Part shown: piece by piece, positions 1 to 9,669 of the stretch
Numbering within the stretch: the first letter of the stretch is position 1
How the letters are laid out: the number at the start of each line of letters is the position of its first letter
Assembly (NCBI GenBank): GCA_020073085.1
Contig: JAIQFV010000032.1
Coordinates: 1-40,115, forward strand
Length of the DNA stretch: 40,115 bases
Direction: 5' to 3'
DNA from: Terriglobia bacterium
GTDB lineage: Bacteria; Acidobacteriota; Terriglobia; JAIQFV01
Translations under genes and position numbers: made by a program
Notes under the pieces: generated by a model
What the model was told of the DNA's origin: nothing
Seen by the model: only the letters and a program-made list of their open reading frames with translations
The model's database searches: none

Positions 1-287
1 ATCACCCGTCCCGCTTTGTTATAATCCGTCATGGCCAATCTCCTCTCTCTGGGCTTTTAAGCCCGGGTTGATTTTTTTCCTTGGAGACCATTGTACCGGT
101 ACTCCGCGGAGATTGGCCTTCTCATCCTATCTACACTCTCTTGGCCCTCCGGGCCTCCTAATAATGAATTTGCTTGCCCTTGCCCGCACAGATTCTGTTG
201 ATTATCGTCCAATTTCACGAGTGCATTGGAGCGCAATTCACCCCGAATAAACGAGCCTCGTGGCTAGCCAGAATAGAATTCAACCCT
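1..287. other. left-edge intergenic region with inverted repeat
   Basis: No convincing gene is visible here. A TATAAT hexamer lies at 20-25. An 11-bp perfect inverted repeat (GGCCAATCTCC at 33-43, its complement at 108-118) encloses a short GGGCT/AGCCC stem at 51-64, which is followed a few bases later by a run of seven T at 72-78. This could be a terminator or leader structure for something reading rightward, but no rightward gene follows until 14.4 kb, so its role is unclear. Confidence 0.3.
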
Positions 288-2045
288 TCAAAGGGCGTGT
301 GGACCCGCTCCTAAAAACTGAACGGGAGGAATTTCCTTATTGGGAACCAGAATACGGGTGGCGAGCCGGACCAGCGTCATCAGCTTCTCCTGTTCATCCG
401 CGATCCGCTTGGCGCGCTCGATGGCATCATCGAAATCCACATTGGCATACCCGGCCACGGCCCTGGAATAACGTCGTGAAAGTTGCTGGGTCTTGTTCTG
501 GTTGGCGGTTCGTTCCTCTTCCGTGCTCACCGCTGCTTTGAGTTCCTGGAACGCCTGGTCATAACTCTCGAATGAAGTGCTGTAATAGCGCTGGGAGAGT
601 CCCCGATCCAAACGGGCGGCGCTCTCGGCGAGCATCGTAAACAGAACGGCACGATCCTCTGACGCCTTTATTCTTTCTGCCAGCGTGGCGGCCTCGGAGA
701 GCACGCTACGTGCTTTTTCCTTGTCGCCGGCTGCATAACCGCCGGCAATCGCGGCCAAGACCATTGCTTTTTGCTTCTCGTCGGCGATGTATTTCACGGC
801 ATCCTGCGCCTTGGCCGGGTTCGACTGCGCCAGGTTCAGGGCTGCGACACTGGCCATTCCACCACGACGTGCTTCCGGGACTTTTTCCAAGTCGAGGTTT
901 TCCCACATTCTTTTCTCCAGCATCTCCGGGCGATTAGTCAGGTCAAAGTCCGGATTCATGAGCGTGGTGGCGCTGAACATGCCGCCTGAATCCTTGTCTA
1001 TCTTTTCGACGAACGGCAGAACCTCCCCATCAAGCGCCGCGGCGTGCTGCGGGTCCAGTTTGCGAAGGAGGGGCAGGAGGATGGCTTTGACCAGCGTCCC
1101 GAAAGAAAAGTCCGTCGGGGCTCGCACTCCTCCCCTTCCTTCCGACGCTTTCTTGAGATTCTCTTCCATCTGGGGAATCTTTTGCAGCGTGATATCGATG
1201 GCCTGTAAAGTGAGGCTTCGATTCAAATCGGCAAGGACTCGAATCACCATGGGAAACATAATCATCTGTCCCACAGTAGGCGATGAGACGGAGAACTGCT
1301 GCAGGAGTTCATTGAACAGGACTTCAGCCTTGTCGGGTGATTCCTTTTTCAGCTTGCCAGCCAGAGGAAGAATGGCCTCATAGGGAAAGTCACGATCCCT
1401 GAGCGTTGGGAGGACAAGGATCATGGCCTGGGAAAGATCTTTCTCCGCCAGTTTCATCGCCACTTGCTGGATGGCTCGCGCGCGGAAGTTCCGGGAGCCC
1501 CGTTCGAAGATCGACATCATGTTTGATTCTTCGCTCTCGGGAAGCGAATCGACCCTGGCCGCCAAATCCATGGCCGCCTGCACATCGATGTCCGCCAGTT
1601 CCACTGCCAGCCGGCTCTGCAGAGAGGCCCGGGTCAGTCCTTCTTCAGTGATGGGCATCTCTTGAGTCGCTTCAAACGCGGTCCGGTAAATCGCTGCAGC
1701 TCTCTGCTTGTCCACCTGTGCCATTGTGCTTGCAATCTGAGCCATTGCTTCTACTTTCACGTCCGGCTTCGCACTTAGTGCCAACTGGTAGGCTTGATCG
1801 AGAATGAGCCTCGCTTTTTCATTGCTGGTCTTTTCCCGGGGGCTTTTCTTCTCCGTCAAGGAGGCCTCACCCTGCTTGGATTGAACAGACTTGGAAGGGG
1901 TACTCGATTTTTGAACCGCAGGGGGATTCTGGCCGGTCGATGATTTTTCAGGGCGCCGCGACTCCTGTGCCAGGGTCGCGCTGAAGAGGCCGCCCATCAA
2001 TGCGGGCAAAGCAAGTATTTGAACCAGAGATTTTCGGGAATTCAT
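288..2045 (-). CDS. secreted helical-repeat protein, function unknown
   Basis: This encodes 585 residues. I chose the ATG at 2045 rather than an in-frame start 24 bp upstream, because GGAGG lies just before it and the protein then opens with a normal signal peptide (MNSRKSLVQ, a hydrophobic stretch, cleavage near LAQES). A Ser/Pro/Lys-rich linker follows (about residues 28-70). The rest is Ala/Leu/Glu-rich and helical, with repeated units of about 35-40 residues in which Ala, Arg and Ala recur (for example AAIYRTAFEATQ, AMDLAARVDSL, LSQAMILVLPTL), suggesting a TPR- or HEAT-like solenoid in the periplasm. I recognise no catalytic motif. It is the last gene of the minus-strand block, 117 bp after rlpA, and could be co-transcribed with it. 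Secretion is fairly sure; the function is not known. Confidence 0.75.
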   Translation of the reverse strand: MNSRKSLVQILALPALMGGLFSATLAQESRRPEKSSTGQNPPAVQKSSTPSKSVQSKQGEASLTEKKSPREKTSNEKARLILDQAYQLALSAKPDVKVEAMAQIASTMAQVDKQRAAAIYRTAFEATQEMPITEEGLTRASLQSRLAVELADIDVQAAMDLAARVDSLPESEESNMMSIFERGSRNFRARAIQQVAMKLAEKDLSQAMILVLPTLRDRDFPYEAILPLAGKLKKESPDKAEVLFNELLQQFSVSSPTVGQMIMFPMVIRVLADLNRSLTLQAIDITLQKIPQMEENLKKASEGRGGVRAPTDFSFGTLVKAILLPLLRKLDPQHAAALDGEVLPFVEKIDKDSGGMFSATTLMNPDFDLTNRPEMLEKRMWENLDLEKVPEARRGGMASVAALNLAQSNPAKAQDAVKYIADEKQKAMVLAAIAGGYAAGDKEKARSVLSEAATLAERIKASEDRAVLFTMLAESAARLDRGLSQRYYSTSFESYDQAFQELKAAVSTEEERTANQNKTQQLSRRYSRAVAGYANVDFDDAIERAKRIADEQEKLMTLVRLATRILVPNKEIPPVQFLGAGPHAL

Positions 2046-2162
2046 GTCAACGCCTCCGGATTCCTGCAATGAGTCAATTCATCGTTTCGAACTGAAGGGG
2101 TTCGCCGACGGGGGGCAATTCATTCTACGCAGGGCGGCCCGGGATGGTTTCAAATCCCCTTG

Positions 2163-2864
2163 TCAGTTCTTTGCATCAAGAAGAACAATCATGCCCTGTA
2201 CATCTTCACCCTGGAGCTTGCGTGCGAGCTGATTGATTTTTGCCAGTGAGGGCTCGGCGCCCACGCGGACGCGATATAGGGTGCCGCTTCCCGAATCGTA
2301 TGGAGTTACGGTCACGTGCCCATACCGCTTTTCAAGACGGCGCCGCAGATCGTCCGCATTTTTCCTGATCGAAAAGGCTCCCACCTGGACCGCATACACT
2401 CCCGCCTCGTTCTCCGGTATCGTCAGAATTTCCAGGCGGACCCGCGCGACTCCTGGCCCAACCAAACCCAGCCGTTTCCCCGCCTCCTCAGAAAGATCGA
2501 TGATTCGGCCTGCCACGAAGGGTCCGCGATCATTGATGCGGACATCCACGGACTTGTCGTTCTCCAGGTTGTGGACCCGAACCCGCGTTTGGAAGGGCAA
2601 GGTGCGGTGGGCCGCCGTCATGGCATGCTTGTCAAAAATCTCGCCGCTGGCTGTCGGCCGACCGTGGTGAGGGTCGCCATAATACGAGGCCAGCCCCTCC
2701 AGTTCGCCCGGCGACACCTCTCCGCCCGAAGGTGGGGTCGGCGGGACCGGAGGGGCCACGGGCTTTCGTTTCTTCCCGCAGCCGCCAGTCAGGGCGAGCG
2801 TGAGAAGGAGACCCCAACACATGACGATTCTTAATGGAGTGGCGGGGCGGTTGGAGACTTGCAT
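2163..2864 (-). CDS. rlpA: RlpA-family septal ring lipoprotein (DPBB + SPOR)
   Basis: This encodes 233 residues. The N-terminus is a lipoprotein signal: a hydrophobic stretch and lipobox LTGGC with lipidated Cys29. A Pro-rich linker leads to a double-psi beta-barrel domain (about residues 54-135) with the family landmarks ASYYG, GRPTASGE, MTAAHRTLPF and INDRGPF. The C-terminus (about 155-228) is a SPOR domain starting at VYAVQVGAFS. SPOR domains bind peptidoglycan stripped of stem peptides at the division site, and some RlpA proteins cleave such glycan strands as lytic transglycosylases. The Asp in INDRGPF is retained, so activity is possible but not shown. The Shine-Dalgarno is weak (AAGAGAAAG some distance upstream), so the start is less certain than the identity. 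Confidence 0.9.
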   Translation of the reverse strand: MQVSNRPATPLRIVMCWGLLLTLALTGGCGKKRKPVAPPVPPTPPSGGEVSPGELEGLASYYGDPHHGRPTASGEIFDKHAMTAAHRTLPFQTRVRVHNLENDKSVDVRINDRGPFVAGRIIDLSEEAGKRLGLVGPGVARVRLEILTIPENEAGVYAVQVGAFSIRKNADDLRRRLEKRYGHVTVTPYDSGSGTLYRVRVGAEPSLAKINQLARKLQGEDVQGMIVLLDAKN

Positions 2865-2928
2865 AACACATCTTTCTCTTGAAGGCGCTCCGCGAGGACA
2901 AAAGCGCCCTGCAGTCGGAAGGAACCCG

Positions 2929-3105
2929 TTACTTCTTCCCCTGCTCGCGGTCCATATTCTCAGCCAGTTTTTCCAACTGTTTTGAGGCGTACCTTAGAAA
3001 CTTGCTGGTGTCTTTACGGGCGGAAGGAATCGCCTTGGTTTCCAGATATTCGACGATCTTCCGAACTTCCTCATCCAGCTTTTTCCCCGCCTGCTCGAAA
3101 TCCAT
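2929..3105 (-). CDS. small charged helical protein (58 aa)
   Basis: A 58-residue ORF runs from ATG at 3105 to TAA at 2929. The product starts MDFEQAGKKLDEE and ends MDREQGKK. It is highly charged, with hydrophobic residues spaced as in amphipathic helices (VRKIVEYLE, FLRYASKQLEKLAENM). It has no Cys, membrane segment or signal peptide. It fills the gap between the ABC ATPase gene and rlpA on the same strand. The composition is protein-like and low in rare residues, which supports real coding, but I do not recognise the family. A GGGGG run sits about 6 bases before the ATG as a possible ribosome site. Confidence 0.55.
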   Translation of the reverse strand: MDFEQAGKKLDEEVRKIVEYLETKAIPSARKDTSKFLRYASKQLEKLAENMDREQGKK

Positions 3106-3238
3106 AATCGCCCCCGTTTGAGAATGACCTTTCCTGTGAATCCGGAATCCCGAAGATAGACAGATTATATAGAGTGGAGCGGGGCAATACCAGCGGTGTC
3201 GATGTAGAATGTCGAGAGGGCGTGGGGTGGAATGAAAA

Positions 3239-3991
3239 TCAATCGGGGAGGACGGGGAGACGTTTTAATTCTTCTTCGGCGGAGGTGCGTTCCTCCAACT
3301 CCACATCCTGTCGGATGCGGCCGTCTTTAAAGATGACGTTGCGCTTGGTGTATCGTGCGATGTCGTGCTCGTGGGTGACCAGGACGATCGTGATGTTGTA
3401 ACGGTCGTTCAACTTCTGAAAGATATCCATGACCTCGACCGAGGTGCGGCTGTCGAGGTTGCCGGTAGGCTCGTCGGCAAGAATAATAGACGGTGTATTG
3501 ACCAGGGCCCGGGCGATGGCGACGCGCTGCTGCTGTCCACCGGAGAGCTGGTTGGGCAAGTGATATTCCCGGCCTTCCAGTCCCACGTCGCGCAGAGCCT
3601 GCAAGGAACGCTCCCGGCGTTCCTTCCCGTCGAGACCGGCGTAAAGCAGGGGCAATTCCACGTTATCGAGCGCCGTGGTGCGCGAGAGCAGGTTGAACCC
3701 CTGGAAGACGAACCCGATCTTCTTGTTGCGAATGTCAGCCAACTCATCCTTGGTGAGGGTGGAGGCATCCACCGTTTCAAGATAATACTTTCCCTCGGAG
3801 GGGCGATCCAGGCATCCCACAATGTTCATGAAGGTGGATTTGCCTGAGCCGGAGGCTCCCATCACGGCCACAAATTCTCCTCGATGCACTTCGATGGACA
3901 CTCCCCGGAGGGCATGGACCTTGACTTCCCCGAGGTCGTACACCTTATGCAGGTTCTCAATCTTGATGATGGTATTATTTTCGCCTGTCAC
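3239..3991 (-). CDS. ABC transporter ATP-binding protein, MacB/LolD type
   Basis: This encodes 250 residues from a GTG at 3991, chosen because AGGAAG lies just upstream and the usual family N-terminus ([18 protein letters not shown]) follows at once; longer in-frame starts would run into the upstream adaptor gene. Walker A is GASGSGKST (45-53), followed by a Q-loop (VFQGFNLL), the signature [15 protein letters not shown], Walker B IILADEP with TGNLDS, and the switch His in VTHEHD. This is the subfamily that powers MacB efflux or LolCDE lipoprotein export, and the MacA-like adaptor immediately upstream favours the MacB/efflux reading. A MacB-type permease would be expected next, but downstream there are only a 58-residue ORF and rlpA, so the membrane subunit must be elsewhere or lost. 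Confidence 0.9.
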   Translation of the reverse strand: MTGENNTIIKIENLHKVYDLGEVKVHALRGVSIEVHRGEFVAVMGASGSGKSTFMNIVGCLDRPSEGKYYLETVDASTLTKDELADIRNKKIGFVFQGFNLLSRTTALDNVELPLLYAGLDGKERRERSLQALRDVGLEGREYHLPNQLSGGQQQRVAIARALVNTPSIILADEPTGNLDSRTSVEVMDIFQKLNDRYNITIVLVTHEHDIARYTKRNVIFKDGRIRQDVELEERTSAEEELKRLPVLPD

Positions 3992-4085
3992 TCTGTCTTC
4001 CTGCCATGAATTTGCATTTCGCGGAAGGGGCGGCACGATCAGGAAAGCTCCGCCGGTGCCGCACGCCCGTTCTGCCGAAAGAATC

Positions 4086-5561
4086 TTATCTAAACCCGCC
4101 CGGACGCGGGTTCGAACCCGGAGCTCCCGGCGGTCGCTGTTGACCGGCGCGGGCCGTACCTGAAACCTGCTGGGCCACCACCACACGGTCACCTTCCTGG
4201 AGCGGTCCTTCAACCAGTTCCGTGAAAATGCCGTCGGTGATCCCCAGCTTGACCGTCACGGGACGCAGCTTCTTTGTCTTTGAGTCAATCATCCAAACCT
4301 TTTGCTCCGCCGACATCCGTCCGCCACCGAACCGGCCCATTCCACCACCACCACCAGCACCCTGGCCCTGGCCACGGCTGCGTTGCGATGCACCCTGCTG
4401 CTGTCCTCCGCCTTGTTGCCCCCCACCCTGCTGGCCTCCAGCCTGTTGTCCCCCACCCTGGGTGGGCCGAACCGTTCCTGCTGCGGCCTTCTTTTCTTCT
4501 TCCGTCTGAGGAGGAATGAATCGGACTGCGGCGTTGGGGACCTTCAAAACGTTTTCTCGTGAAGCCACTTGGATGGTCACATTGGCCGTCATACCCGGTT
4601 TCAATTTCATCTCCGGGTTCTCCACCAGGATCACCGCCGTATAGGTAACCACATTCGAAATCGTGGTCGGATTCAAACGGATCTGGGCGATGCGCCCGCG
4701 GAAGATTTCACCCGGATAGGCGTCCACCGTGAAGATTGAACTGCTGCTTTCATGGATGCGGCCCACGTCGGCTTCATCGATGTTTGCAAACACCTGCATT
4801 TTGGTGAGATCGTTGGCAATGGTGAAGAGGGTCGGCGTCTGGAAGCTCGCGGCCACGGTCTGTCCCACATCGATGGCCCGGTTCACCACGATGCCGTCAA
4901 TCGGAGCGTAGATCTTGGTGTGATCAAGATTCACCTTGGCTGTGGAGAGATTCGCGTTTGCCTGTGCCACTCTGGCTTGAGAGGAAACCAGTTGGGCCCT
5001 TGCGGACTCGAGCTGTGCTTCGGCAGCCCGTTGTGACGCGACGGCAGACTCGTAATTGATCTTGGCGACGTCCAGGTCGCTTTGGGGAATCAGCCCGTTG
5101 TCAGACATTCCCTGGGCGCGGTCGAGCTTGATCTTCGCATCGCGCACGCCGATCTTTGCCTTTTCCAGGCCTGCCTGAAGAGTCCCGATGTTGGCTCTCT
5201 GGTTGACGACGTCGGCCTCTGAGGTTTTGACATTTGCGTTGGCCTGCTCGTAAGCCGCCTGGAAGAGGGAGGGCTCAATATCCGCCAGCAGCTGACCGTT
5301 CTTGACATGGTCGTTGAAGTCGGCGTACCACTTCGAGATGGTCCCTGAAACCTGCGTTCCGACCTGGGTCGTTGTAATGGCCGTCAACGTCCCGGTCGCG
5401 CCCACCACGGAGCGGATGTTGCCGCGCTCCACAGCTTGATCCACATACTTCGGCGCATCTTCCCTGGAATAGACGATATATCCCGCCGCCGCCACAAGCA
5501 CAACCACGAGGACGAGGACGGATATGATTCGATGTTTCTTATAAAAACCGAAGATTGCCAT
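4086..5561 (-). CDS. HlyD/MacA-family periplasmic adaptor subunit
   Basis: This encodes 491 residues, with GGAGGGG six bases before the ATG. One N-terminal membrane anchor (about residues 10-29) is followed by the first half of a lipoyl-like domain ([17 protein letters not shown]). A long Ala/Gln-rich coiled-coil hairpin comes next (about 105-215; [30 protein letters not shown]), then the second lipoyl half ([18 protein letters not shown]) and beta-barrel and membrane-proximal domains. These proteins bridge an inner-membrane transporter to an outer-membrane channel. The MacB/LolD-type ATPase starts 94 bp downstream. An odd point is a Gly/Gln-rich insertion (about 375-425, repeats of GGQQ) between the barrel and the C-terminal domain, and a Pro/Gly-rich tail. 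No TolC-like gene is in the window. Confidence 0.92.
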   Translation of the reverse strand: MAIFGFYKKHRIISVLVLVVVLVAAAGYIVYSREDAPKYVDQAVERGNIRSVVGATGTLTAITTTQVGTQVSGTISKWYADFNDHVKNGQLLADIEPSLFQAAYEQANANVKTSEADVVNQRANIGTLQAGLEKAKIGVRDAKIKLDRAQGMSDNGLIPQSDLDVAKINYESAVASQRAAEAQLESARAQLVSSQARVAQANANLSTAKVNLDHTKIYAPIDGIVVNRAIDVGQTVAASFQTPTLFTIANDLTKMQVFANIDEADVGRIHESSSSIFTVDAYPGEIFRGRIAQIRLNPTTISNVVTYTAVILVENPEMKLKPGMTANVTIQVASRENVLKVPNAAVRFIPPQTEEEKKAAAGTVRPTQGGGQQAGGQQGGGQQGGGQQQGASQRSRGQGQGAGGGGGMGRFGGGRMSAEQKVWMIDSKTKKLRPVTVKLGITDGIFTELVEGPLQEGDRVVVAQQVSGTARAGQQRPPGAPGSNPRPGGFR

Positions 5562-5819
5562 TCAAACCCCTCCATTGCTCACTGGATCTTTTTAAATTGG
5601 CCCCGGGGATAACATTGATGAAGAACAGAAGGCAGTAATCAACTCTCCGGGTTGAAGGAAGCCTCCGAGGCCCTTAACCAAATTCGCACATTTCTAAGAC
5701 GCAAAGTTTCATTCCACCGTTACACTGCTCCATTATATCCAAGACCTTAGGCCGTATCGACCGCAAAGAACATCGGGTCCCCCCGAATCCCTCCAGTGAC
5801 TCCCCTGCCTTGTTGGGGG

Positions 5820-6677
5820 CTACGTTCTCCTGGCTGCAACGACACGAGGGATCGACTGCAAATCGTCCACAAACTGAAGATCCTGCCATTGTTGCGGATC
5901 AAAGAGTCCTTGGATGGCCTTCTGCTGTCCGGCCCCGATTTCAGCGACCAGATAACCTCCTGCCCGAAGTCGCGGCAACGAATGCCGGATCAATTTCCGA
6001 TAAATCTCCATCGGATCGTCGCCTTCCGCATGCAAGGCCGACGCGGGTTCGAATTGCTTCACCTCCACCTGAAGGCTTTCGCGGTCCCGAGAGGGGACAT
6101 AAGGCGGATTGGAAACGACGAAATCCAACACCCCTCCATATTTCTCAATTTCCAATGGGTCGAGCAGGTCACCCCGCTTGAATTCAATCCGCGAACTGAC
6201 GCCATGGTTCTCGGCGTTACGCGCGGCGACTTGGAGCACCTCTTCCGACTGGTCGATCGCGACGATTCGGGACTGCGGAATCTCTTTGGCTAACGCGACC
6301 GCAATGCAACCCGAGCCGGTCCCGACATCGGCGATGACCGGCCGCGACGCCCGATTTAATTTCAAAACCGTTTCCACCAGGTGCTCCGTCTCGGGACGCG
6401 GGATCAGGACTTTTGGCGTAACCACAAAGTCAAGTCCCCAAAACTCCTGCCAGCCCGTGATGTACTGGGCCGGCTCACCTCGCGCGCGCCGTTCCACCCA
6501 TTCGAGATATTTCTGCTCCACGCCCGCCGCTAGCTCTTTTTCAGGATGGGACATAAGAAAAACTTTATTGACCCCAAGCAGCCGCTGCATTAACACTTCC
6601 GCGTTCAAATAAGGGCTGGGGACAGAATTGAGAACCAGTTTCTCTTTGGCTGCTTTTAAAGCTTCGCCGAGAGTCAT
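5820..6677 (-). CDS. prmC: release factor glutamine methyltransferase PrmC
   Basis: This encodes 285 residues, with AGGAG four bases before the ATG. An N-terminal helical domain (about 1-90; MTLGEALKAAKEKLV, PYLNAEVLMQRLL) precedes a Rossmann methyltransferase domain with the SAM-binding motif DVGTGSGCIAVALA and the catalytic NPPYVP motif that holds the target glutamine. PrmC methylates the GGQ glutamine of release factors. Its main substrate, prfA, lies directly upstream on the same strand, a common bacterial arrangement. The 161-bp gap between them is filled by a foldback of heptad repeats rather than being short or overlapping. Length and motifs are normal. Confidence 0.96.
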   Translation of the reverse strand: MTLGEALKAAKEKLVLNSVPSPYLNAEVLMQRLLGVNKVFLMSHPEKELAAGVEQKYLEWVERRARGEPAQYITGWQEFWGLDFVVTPKVLIPRPETEHLVETVLKLNRASRPVIADVGTGSGCIAVALAKEIPQSRIVAIDQSEEVLQVAARNAENHGVSSRIEFKRGDLLDPLEIEKYGGVLDFVVSNPPYVPSRDRESLQVEVKQFEPASALHAEGDDPMEIYRKLIRHSLPRLRAGGYLVAEIGAGQQKAIQGLFDPQQWQDLQFVDDLQSIPRVVAARRT

Positions 6678-6695
6678 CGAACTCCTGCGGAGTTA

Positions 6696-6833
6696 AATTC
6701 CAAAGTCCAAATTCCAAATAAAACCCAAAGACCAAATTCCAAACAAAGCCCGACGAGGAAGTGTCTTGAGACATGAAGTTTGATCATTGGGTTTTGGAAT
6801 CTATTTGGATTTTGGACTTTGGCATTTGGAATT
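6696..6833. repeat. foldback of heptad repeats between prfA and prmC
   Basis: The left arm (about 6696-6750) consists of units such as AATTCCA, AAGTCCA and AATTCCA, mostly every seven bases. The right arm (about 6789-6833) is its rough inverse complement (TTTGGAT, TTTGGAC, TTTGGCA, TTTGGAA). The transcript of prfA-prmC could fold it into a long imperfect hairpin. It occupies nearly the whole gap between the two genes. Confidence 0.75.
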
Positions 6834-6838
6834 TGCTC

Positions 6839-7918
6839 CTACGCTCCATCCATATTTTCTTTCAACTTCTCCGCCTGAAAGTGGGAAACCAGGGCGTCGA
6901 CCACGGGCTCCAGCCGGCCATCCATGATGTTGTCCAACTGATGCAGGCTGAGTCCGATGCGATGGTCGGTCAGCCGATTCTGCGGGAAATTGTACGTCCG
7001 GATTTTTTCGCTTCGATCGCCCGTCCCCACCTGTGAGCGCCGGGCCTGGGCCATCTCCTGGCGTTGCTTCTCCTGCTCCATCTCATAGAGCCGCGAGCGG
7101 AGGACCCGCAGGCCTTTGGCGCGGTTCTTAATTTGCGACTTCTCGTCCTGACAGGAGACCACCAGGCCGGTGGGCAGGTGAGTAATGCGCACGGCGGAAT
7201 AGGTCGTATTCACAGACTGGCCGCCTGGCCCCGAGGAACAGAAGGTATCGATGCGCAGGTCCTTGGGATCGATCTGGACCTCCACTTCGTCGGCCTCCGG
7301 AAGGACGGCCACGGTGATTGCAGAGGTGTGGATACGCCCGCTGGCCTCAGTCTTGGGGACGCGCTGGACGCGGTGGACGCCGCTCTCGTATTTCAACTTG
7401 CTGTACACCTTCGCTCCTTCGATCACCGCAATGATTTCTTTATATCCCCCGATGCCGGAGGCCGAGGAGGACATGATATCCACACGCCAGCCTTGAGACT
7501 CCGCGTAACGCGAATACATCCGGAATATTTCAGCTGCAAAAAGCGTGGCTTCGTCCCCGCCCGTGCCGGCGCGAATTTCCAGCAATACGTTCTTTTCGTC
7601 GTTGGGATCCTTCGGCAGCAACAGTCGTTTTAATTCCTCCGAGCACAGGGCTTCCTGGCGTTCGAGCGATTGCAACTCCTCCTGGGCCATCGCCTTCATT
7701 TCCGGATCGCCCGTCGAATCGACAAGGAGTTGCTTTGTTTCCCGCAGTCGCTTCTGGGTCTCTTTGTACTCGCGGTATTTCTCGACGATCGCGGCAAGCT
7801 CGGCATGCGCCCGGGCGGTCTTCTGGTATTTCGCGGTATCACTGAGGACTTCGGGCTGGGCCAGGGTCGCGGTCAGCTCTTCATACTTATGTTCGATCGC
7901 TTCAAGTTTTGAAAACAT
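6839..7918 (-). CDS. prfA: peptide chain release factor 1
   Basis: This encodes 359 residues. I took the ATG at 7918 ([15 protein letters not shown]), which gives the usual RF1 length; an in-frame start 87 bp upstream would add an unrelated tail. AAGGAA lies upstream. RF1 recognises UAA and UAG stop codons and triggers peptide release. The stop-codon recognition tripeptide is PKT (188-190, in the RF1 PxT position). The catalytic GGQ is at 232-234 within [12 protein letters not shown]. The C-terminal TDHRIGLS stretch is present. prmC, which modifies the GGQ glutamine, follows, and a DUF1385 gene precedes. Nothing abnormal is seen in the protein. Confidence 0.97.
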   Translation of the reverse strand: MFSKLEAIEHKYEELTATLAQPEVLSDTAKYQKTARAHAELAAIVEKYREYKETQKRLRETKQLLVDSTGDPEMKAMAQEELQSLERQEALCSEELKRLLLPKDPNDEKNVLLEIRAGTGGDEATLFAAEIFRMYSRYAESQGWRVDIMSSSASGIGGYKEIIAVIEGAKVYSKLKYESGVHRVQRVPKTEASGRIHTSAITVAVLPEADEVEVQIDPKDLRIDTFCSSGPGGQSVNTTYSAVRITHLPTGLVVSCQDEKSQIKNRAKGLRVLRSRLYEMEQEKQRQEMAQARRSQVGTGDRSEKIRTYNFPQNRLTDHRIGLSLHQLDNIMDGRLEPVVDALVSHFQAEKLKENMDGA

Positions 7919-8031
7919 GGAATTGAATTCCTTGGTAGTAATCAGAAAAGGCGGAAGATTTAGAAAAGGTTCGGTTGAGCCGCCCGGATCGGAACGGCGG
8001 GTCAACCTCGACCGGGGCCGAAGGAGGAACG

Positions 8032-9006
8032 CTAGCCTTTAGGGGAGGAATAGGCGTGTTCGAGGGACAAGGCCTCTTCCAGGGCTCGAATGCCGATGGA
8101 GAGTTGTGCATCACTCGGAGGACGGGTGGTGATCTTCTGGAGCCACAACCCCGGGGCCGTCATCATTGCGAACAGGGAGCCGGGCTTCTTGGCGGAAAAC
8201 TTGATCACTTCATAGCTCAATCCCATGATGACCGGCAACAAGAGGATTCGGAACAATAATTTGAGGCCAAAGGAATGAAACGGGATAAAGGTGTAAACCA
8301 CGATGGAGACCAGCATGACCGTCAGAAGAAAGCTGGTGCCACAGCGTGGATGGAGCGTGGAATATTGCCGCGCGTTCTCGACGGTGAGGGGCTTTCCGTT
8401 TTCAAAATTGTAGACCACCTTGTGCTCGGCGCCATGATATTCATAAAGCCGCCGAAATTCCTTCCACAGACCGATGCCCCCAATGTACCCCACAAAGAGA
8501 ACAAGCCGGACAAGACCGTCCATCAGATTGAAAAGGATCCGGTTTTCACCCCAATGAGAATGGTCCTGGAAGTAGGTAGCCGCGGTCAGCGGCAGGAATT
8601 TGAACAGAAAGATGAAAAACGCCGTCGCCAGAATCGCGTTCACCGCGATGAACCACTTCCCGATCTCCCCACTCTTTTTCTGTTCGCCTGCCGGTGGTGT
8701 GGAAGAGATTTTCTTGGGCTCTGCCTTTTGAGCCTCCGCGGTGGCGATACTGTCGAGCACCTGGTCGGCCGAGAATTTGATGGCCTTCATGCCCAGGACG
8801 AAAGCCTGCCCCAGGATGCCTACGCCCCGAAAGACCGGCAGCTTGAAAACAGGGTATTTCTCTGACACCCGTGGAACCGGCTCCTTGCGGACCGCCACAT
8901 CCCCTGCCTCCCTGTGGACGGCAATGGCGAACGAATGGGGCGATCGCATCATCACCCCTTCAATGACCGCCTGACCGCCGACCAGGAGATCCTCACCCGG
9001 TTGCAT
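8032..9006 (-). CDS. DUF1385 (YqhQ-like) integral membrane protein
   Basis: About 324 residues. The family signature [14 protein letters not shown] lies at the very N-terminus when the ATG at 9006 is used; an in-frame start at 9075 would add 23 residues, and neither has a strong ribosome site. Further family motifs are [22 protein letters not shown] and HPRCGTSF. Four hydrophobic segments are visible (around [46 protein letters not shown] and [18 protein letters not shown]). The family's biochemical role is not established. It sits between rpmE and prfA, an order that recurs in several bacterial lineages, so it is probably in the same transcript. Confidence 0.88.
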   Translation of the reverse strand: MQPGEDLLVGGQAVIEGVMMRSPHSFAIAVHREAGDVAVRKEPVPRVSEKYPVFKLPVFRGVGILGQAFVLGMKAIKFSADQVLDSIATAEAQKAEPKKISSTPPAGEQKKSGEIGKWFIAVNAILATAFFIFLFKFLPLTAATYFQDHSHWGENRILFNLMDGLVRLVLFVGYIGGIGLWKEFRRLYEYHGAEHKVVYNFENGKPLTVENARQYSTLHPRCGTSFLLTVMLVSIVVYTFIPFHSFGLKLLFRILLLPVIMGLSYEVIKFSAKKPGSLFAMMTAPGLWLQKITTRPPSDAQLSIGIRALEEALSLEHAYSSPKG

Positions 9007-9127
9007 GACCGACTCATTGAGCAGGTTCGTGCTCGCCACCAGGCCCTGCAACCAGACTCTTGTGTGTGGGTTCATTAGAATTCCAGGTTCTCTGGCCAGT
9101 CCAGGTTATTCCGATGCTCGAAGGCGC

Positions 9128-9364
9128 TCACGCGTTGGTTACCGTCTTTCCAGCCTTTGGTTTTCCTTCGTATTTTTTCTTAAAGCGCTCGATGCGGCCG
9201 GCCGTGTCCACCAACCTTTGCTTTCCGGTAAAGAACGGATGGCAGCCCGAGCAGATCTCGAGACGAATCATGTCCGCCTTGTAGGTGGACTTCGTCTTGA
9301 ACGCGTTCCCGCACGCGCAAACCACTTGAACCTCATGATACTTCGGATGAATTCCTTCTTTCAT
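9128..9364 (-). CDS. rpmE: 50S ribosomal protein L31, zinc-binding type
   Basis: This encodes 78 residues starting [12 protein letters not shown], with AGGAG six bases before the ATG. All four zinc-ligand cysteines are present (C16, C18, C38, C41), and the invariant HPFFTGKQR and RIERFKKKY segments follow. It is therefore the C+ zinc-containing L31, not the zinc-free paralogue made under zinc starvation. It is slightly longer than the E. coli protein because of a Lys-rich tail. It heads the rpmE-DUF1385-prfA-prmC run, and a sigma-70-like promoter is visible just upstream. Confidence 0.97.
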   Translation of the reverse strand: MKEGIHPKYHEVQVVCACGNAFKTKSTYKADMIRLEICSGCHPFFTGKQRLVDTAGRIERFKKKYEGKPKAGKTVTNA

Positions 9365-9669
9365 TTCAGCTCCTCTGTGCCTTCTCCAGCCAGGCCCCGA
9401 AACGACGTAATATACTACAAATCACTGCGTTCAGCAACCGGGACAGAGGAATGGCGCTGAACCCATCAGACAAAAGACTCTCCTCTTTGACAGTTGTGTC
9501 ATGGCAACAGCGAGTGACTTTGCCGGGCGCGATGAACCCAATCGGCGGGTGGGAGGCGCTGCTCTCCCGAATGTTGCCAATGAACTCATTTCCGAAGTGC
9601 GCCCGGCTTGTAACACCGAACAGTCGAACCCTGAATCATCACGCGCGGGGAAGGCAAGCACAGTCCTTG
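9365..9669. other. intergenic region between apt and rpmE
   Basis: This 305-bp gap holds the rpmE promoter at its left end. The rest has only weak, overlapping ORFs on both strands without ribosome sites or recognisable products. I see no hairpin-plus-T-run terminator for apt. Confidence 0.5.
9409..9437 (-). promoter_or_regulatory. sigma-70-like promoter for rpmE
   Basis: On the minus strand, a -35 box TTGCTG (9432-9437) is separated by exactly 17 bp from a -10 box TATATT (9409-9414, five of six consensus bases). Transcription would start near 9402, giving a leader of roughly 40 bases containing the rpmE ribosome site. The -35 is only a partial match. Confidence 0.5.

Noticed and set aside
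31-60. Nine-codon leader peptide (MANLLSLGF) after a TATAAT box
   Set aside because: No ribosome site and no rightward gene follows, so there is nothing for it to regulate.
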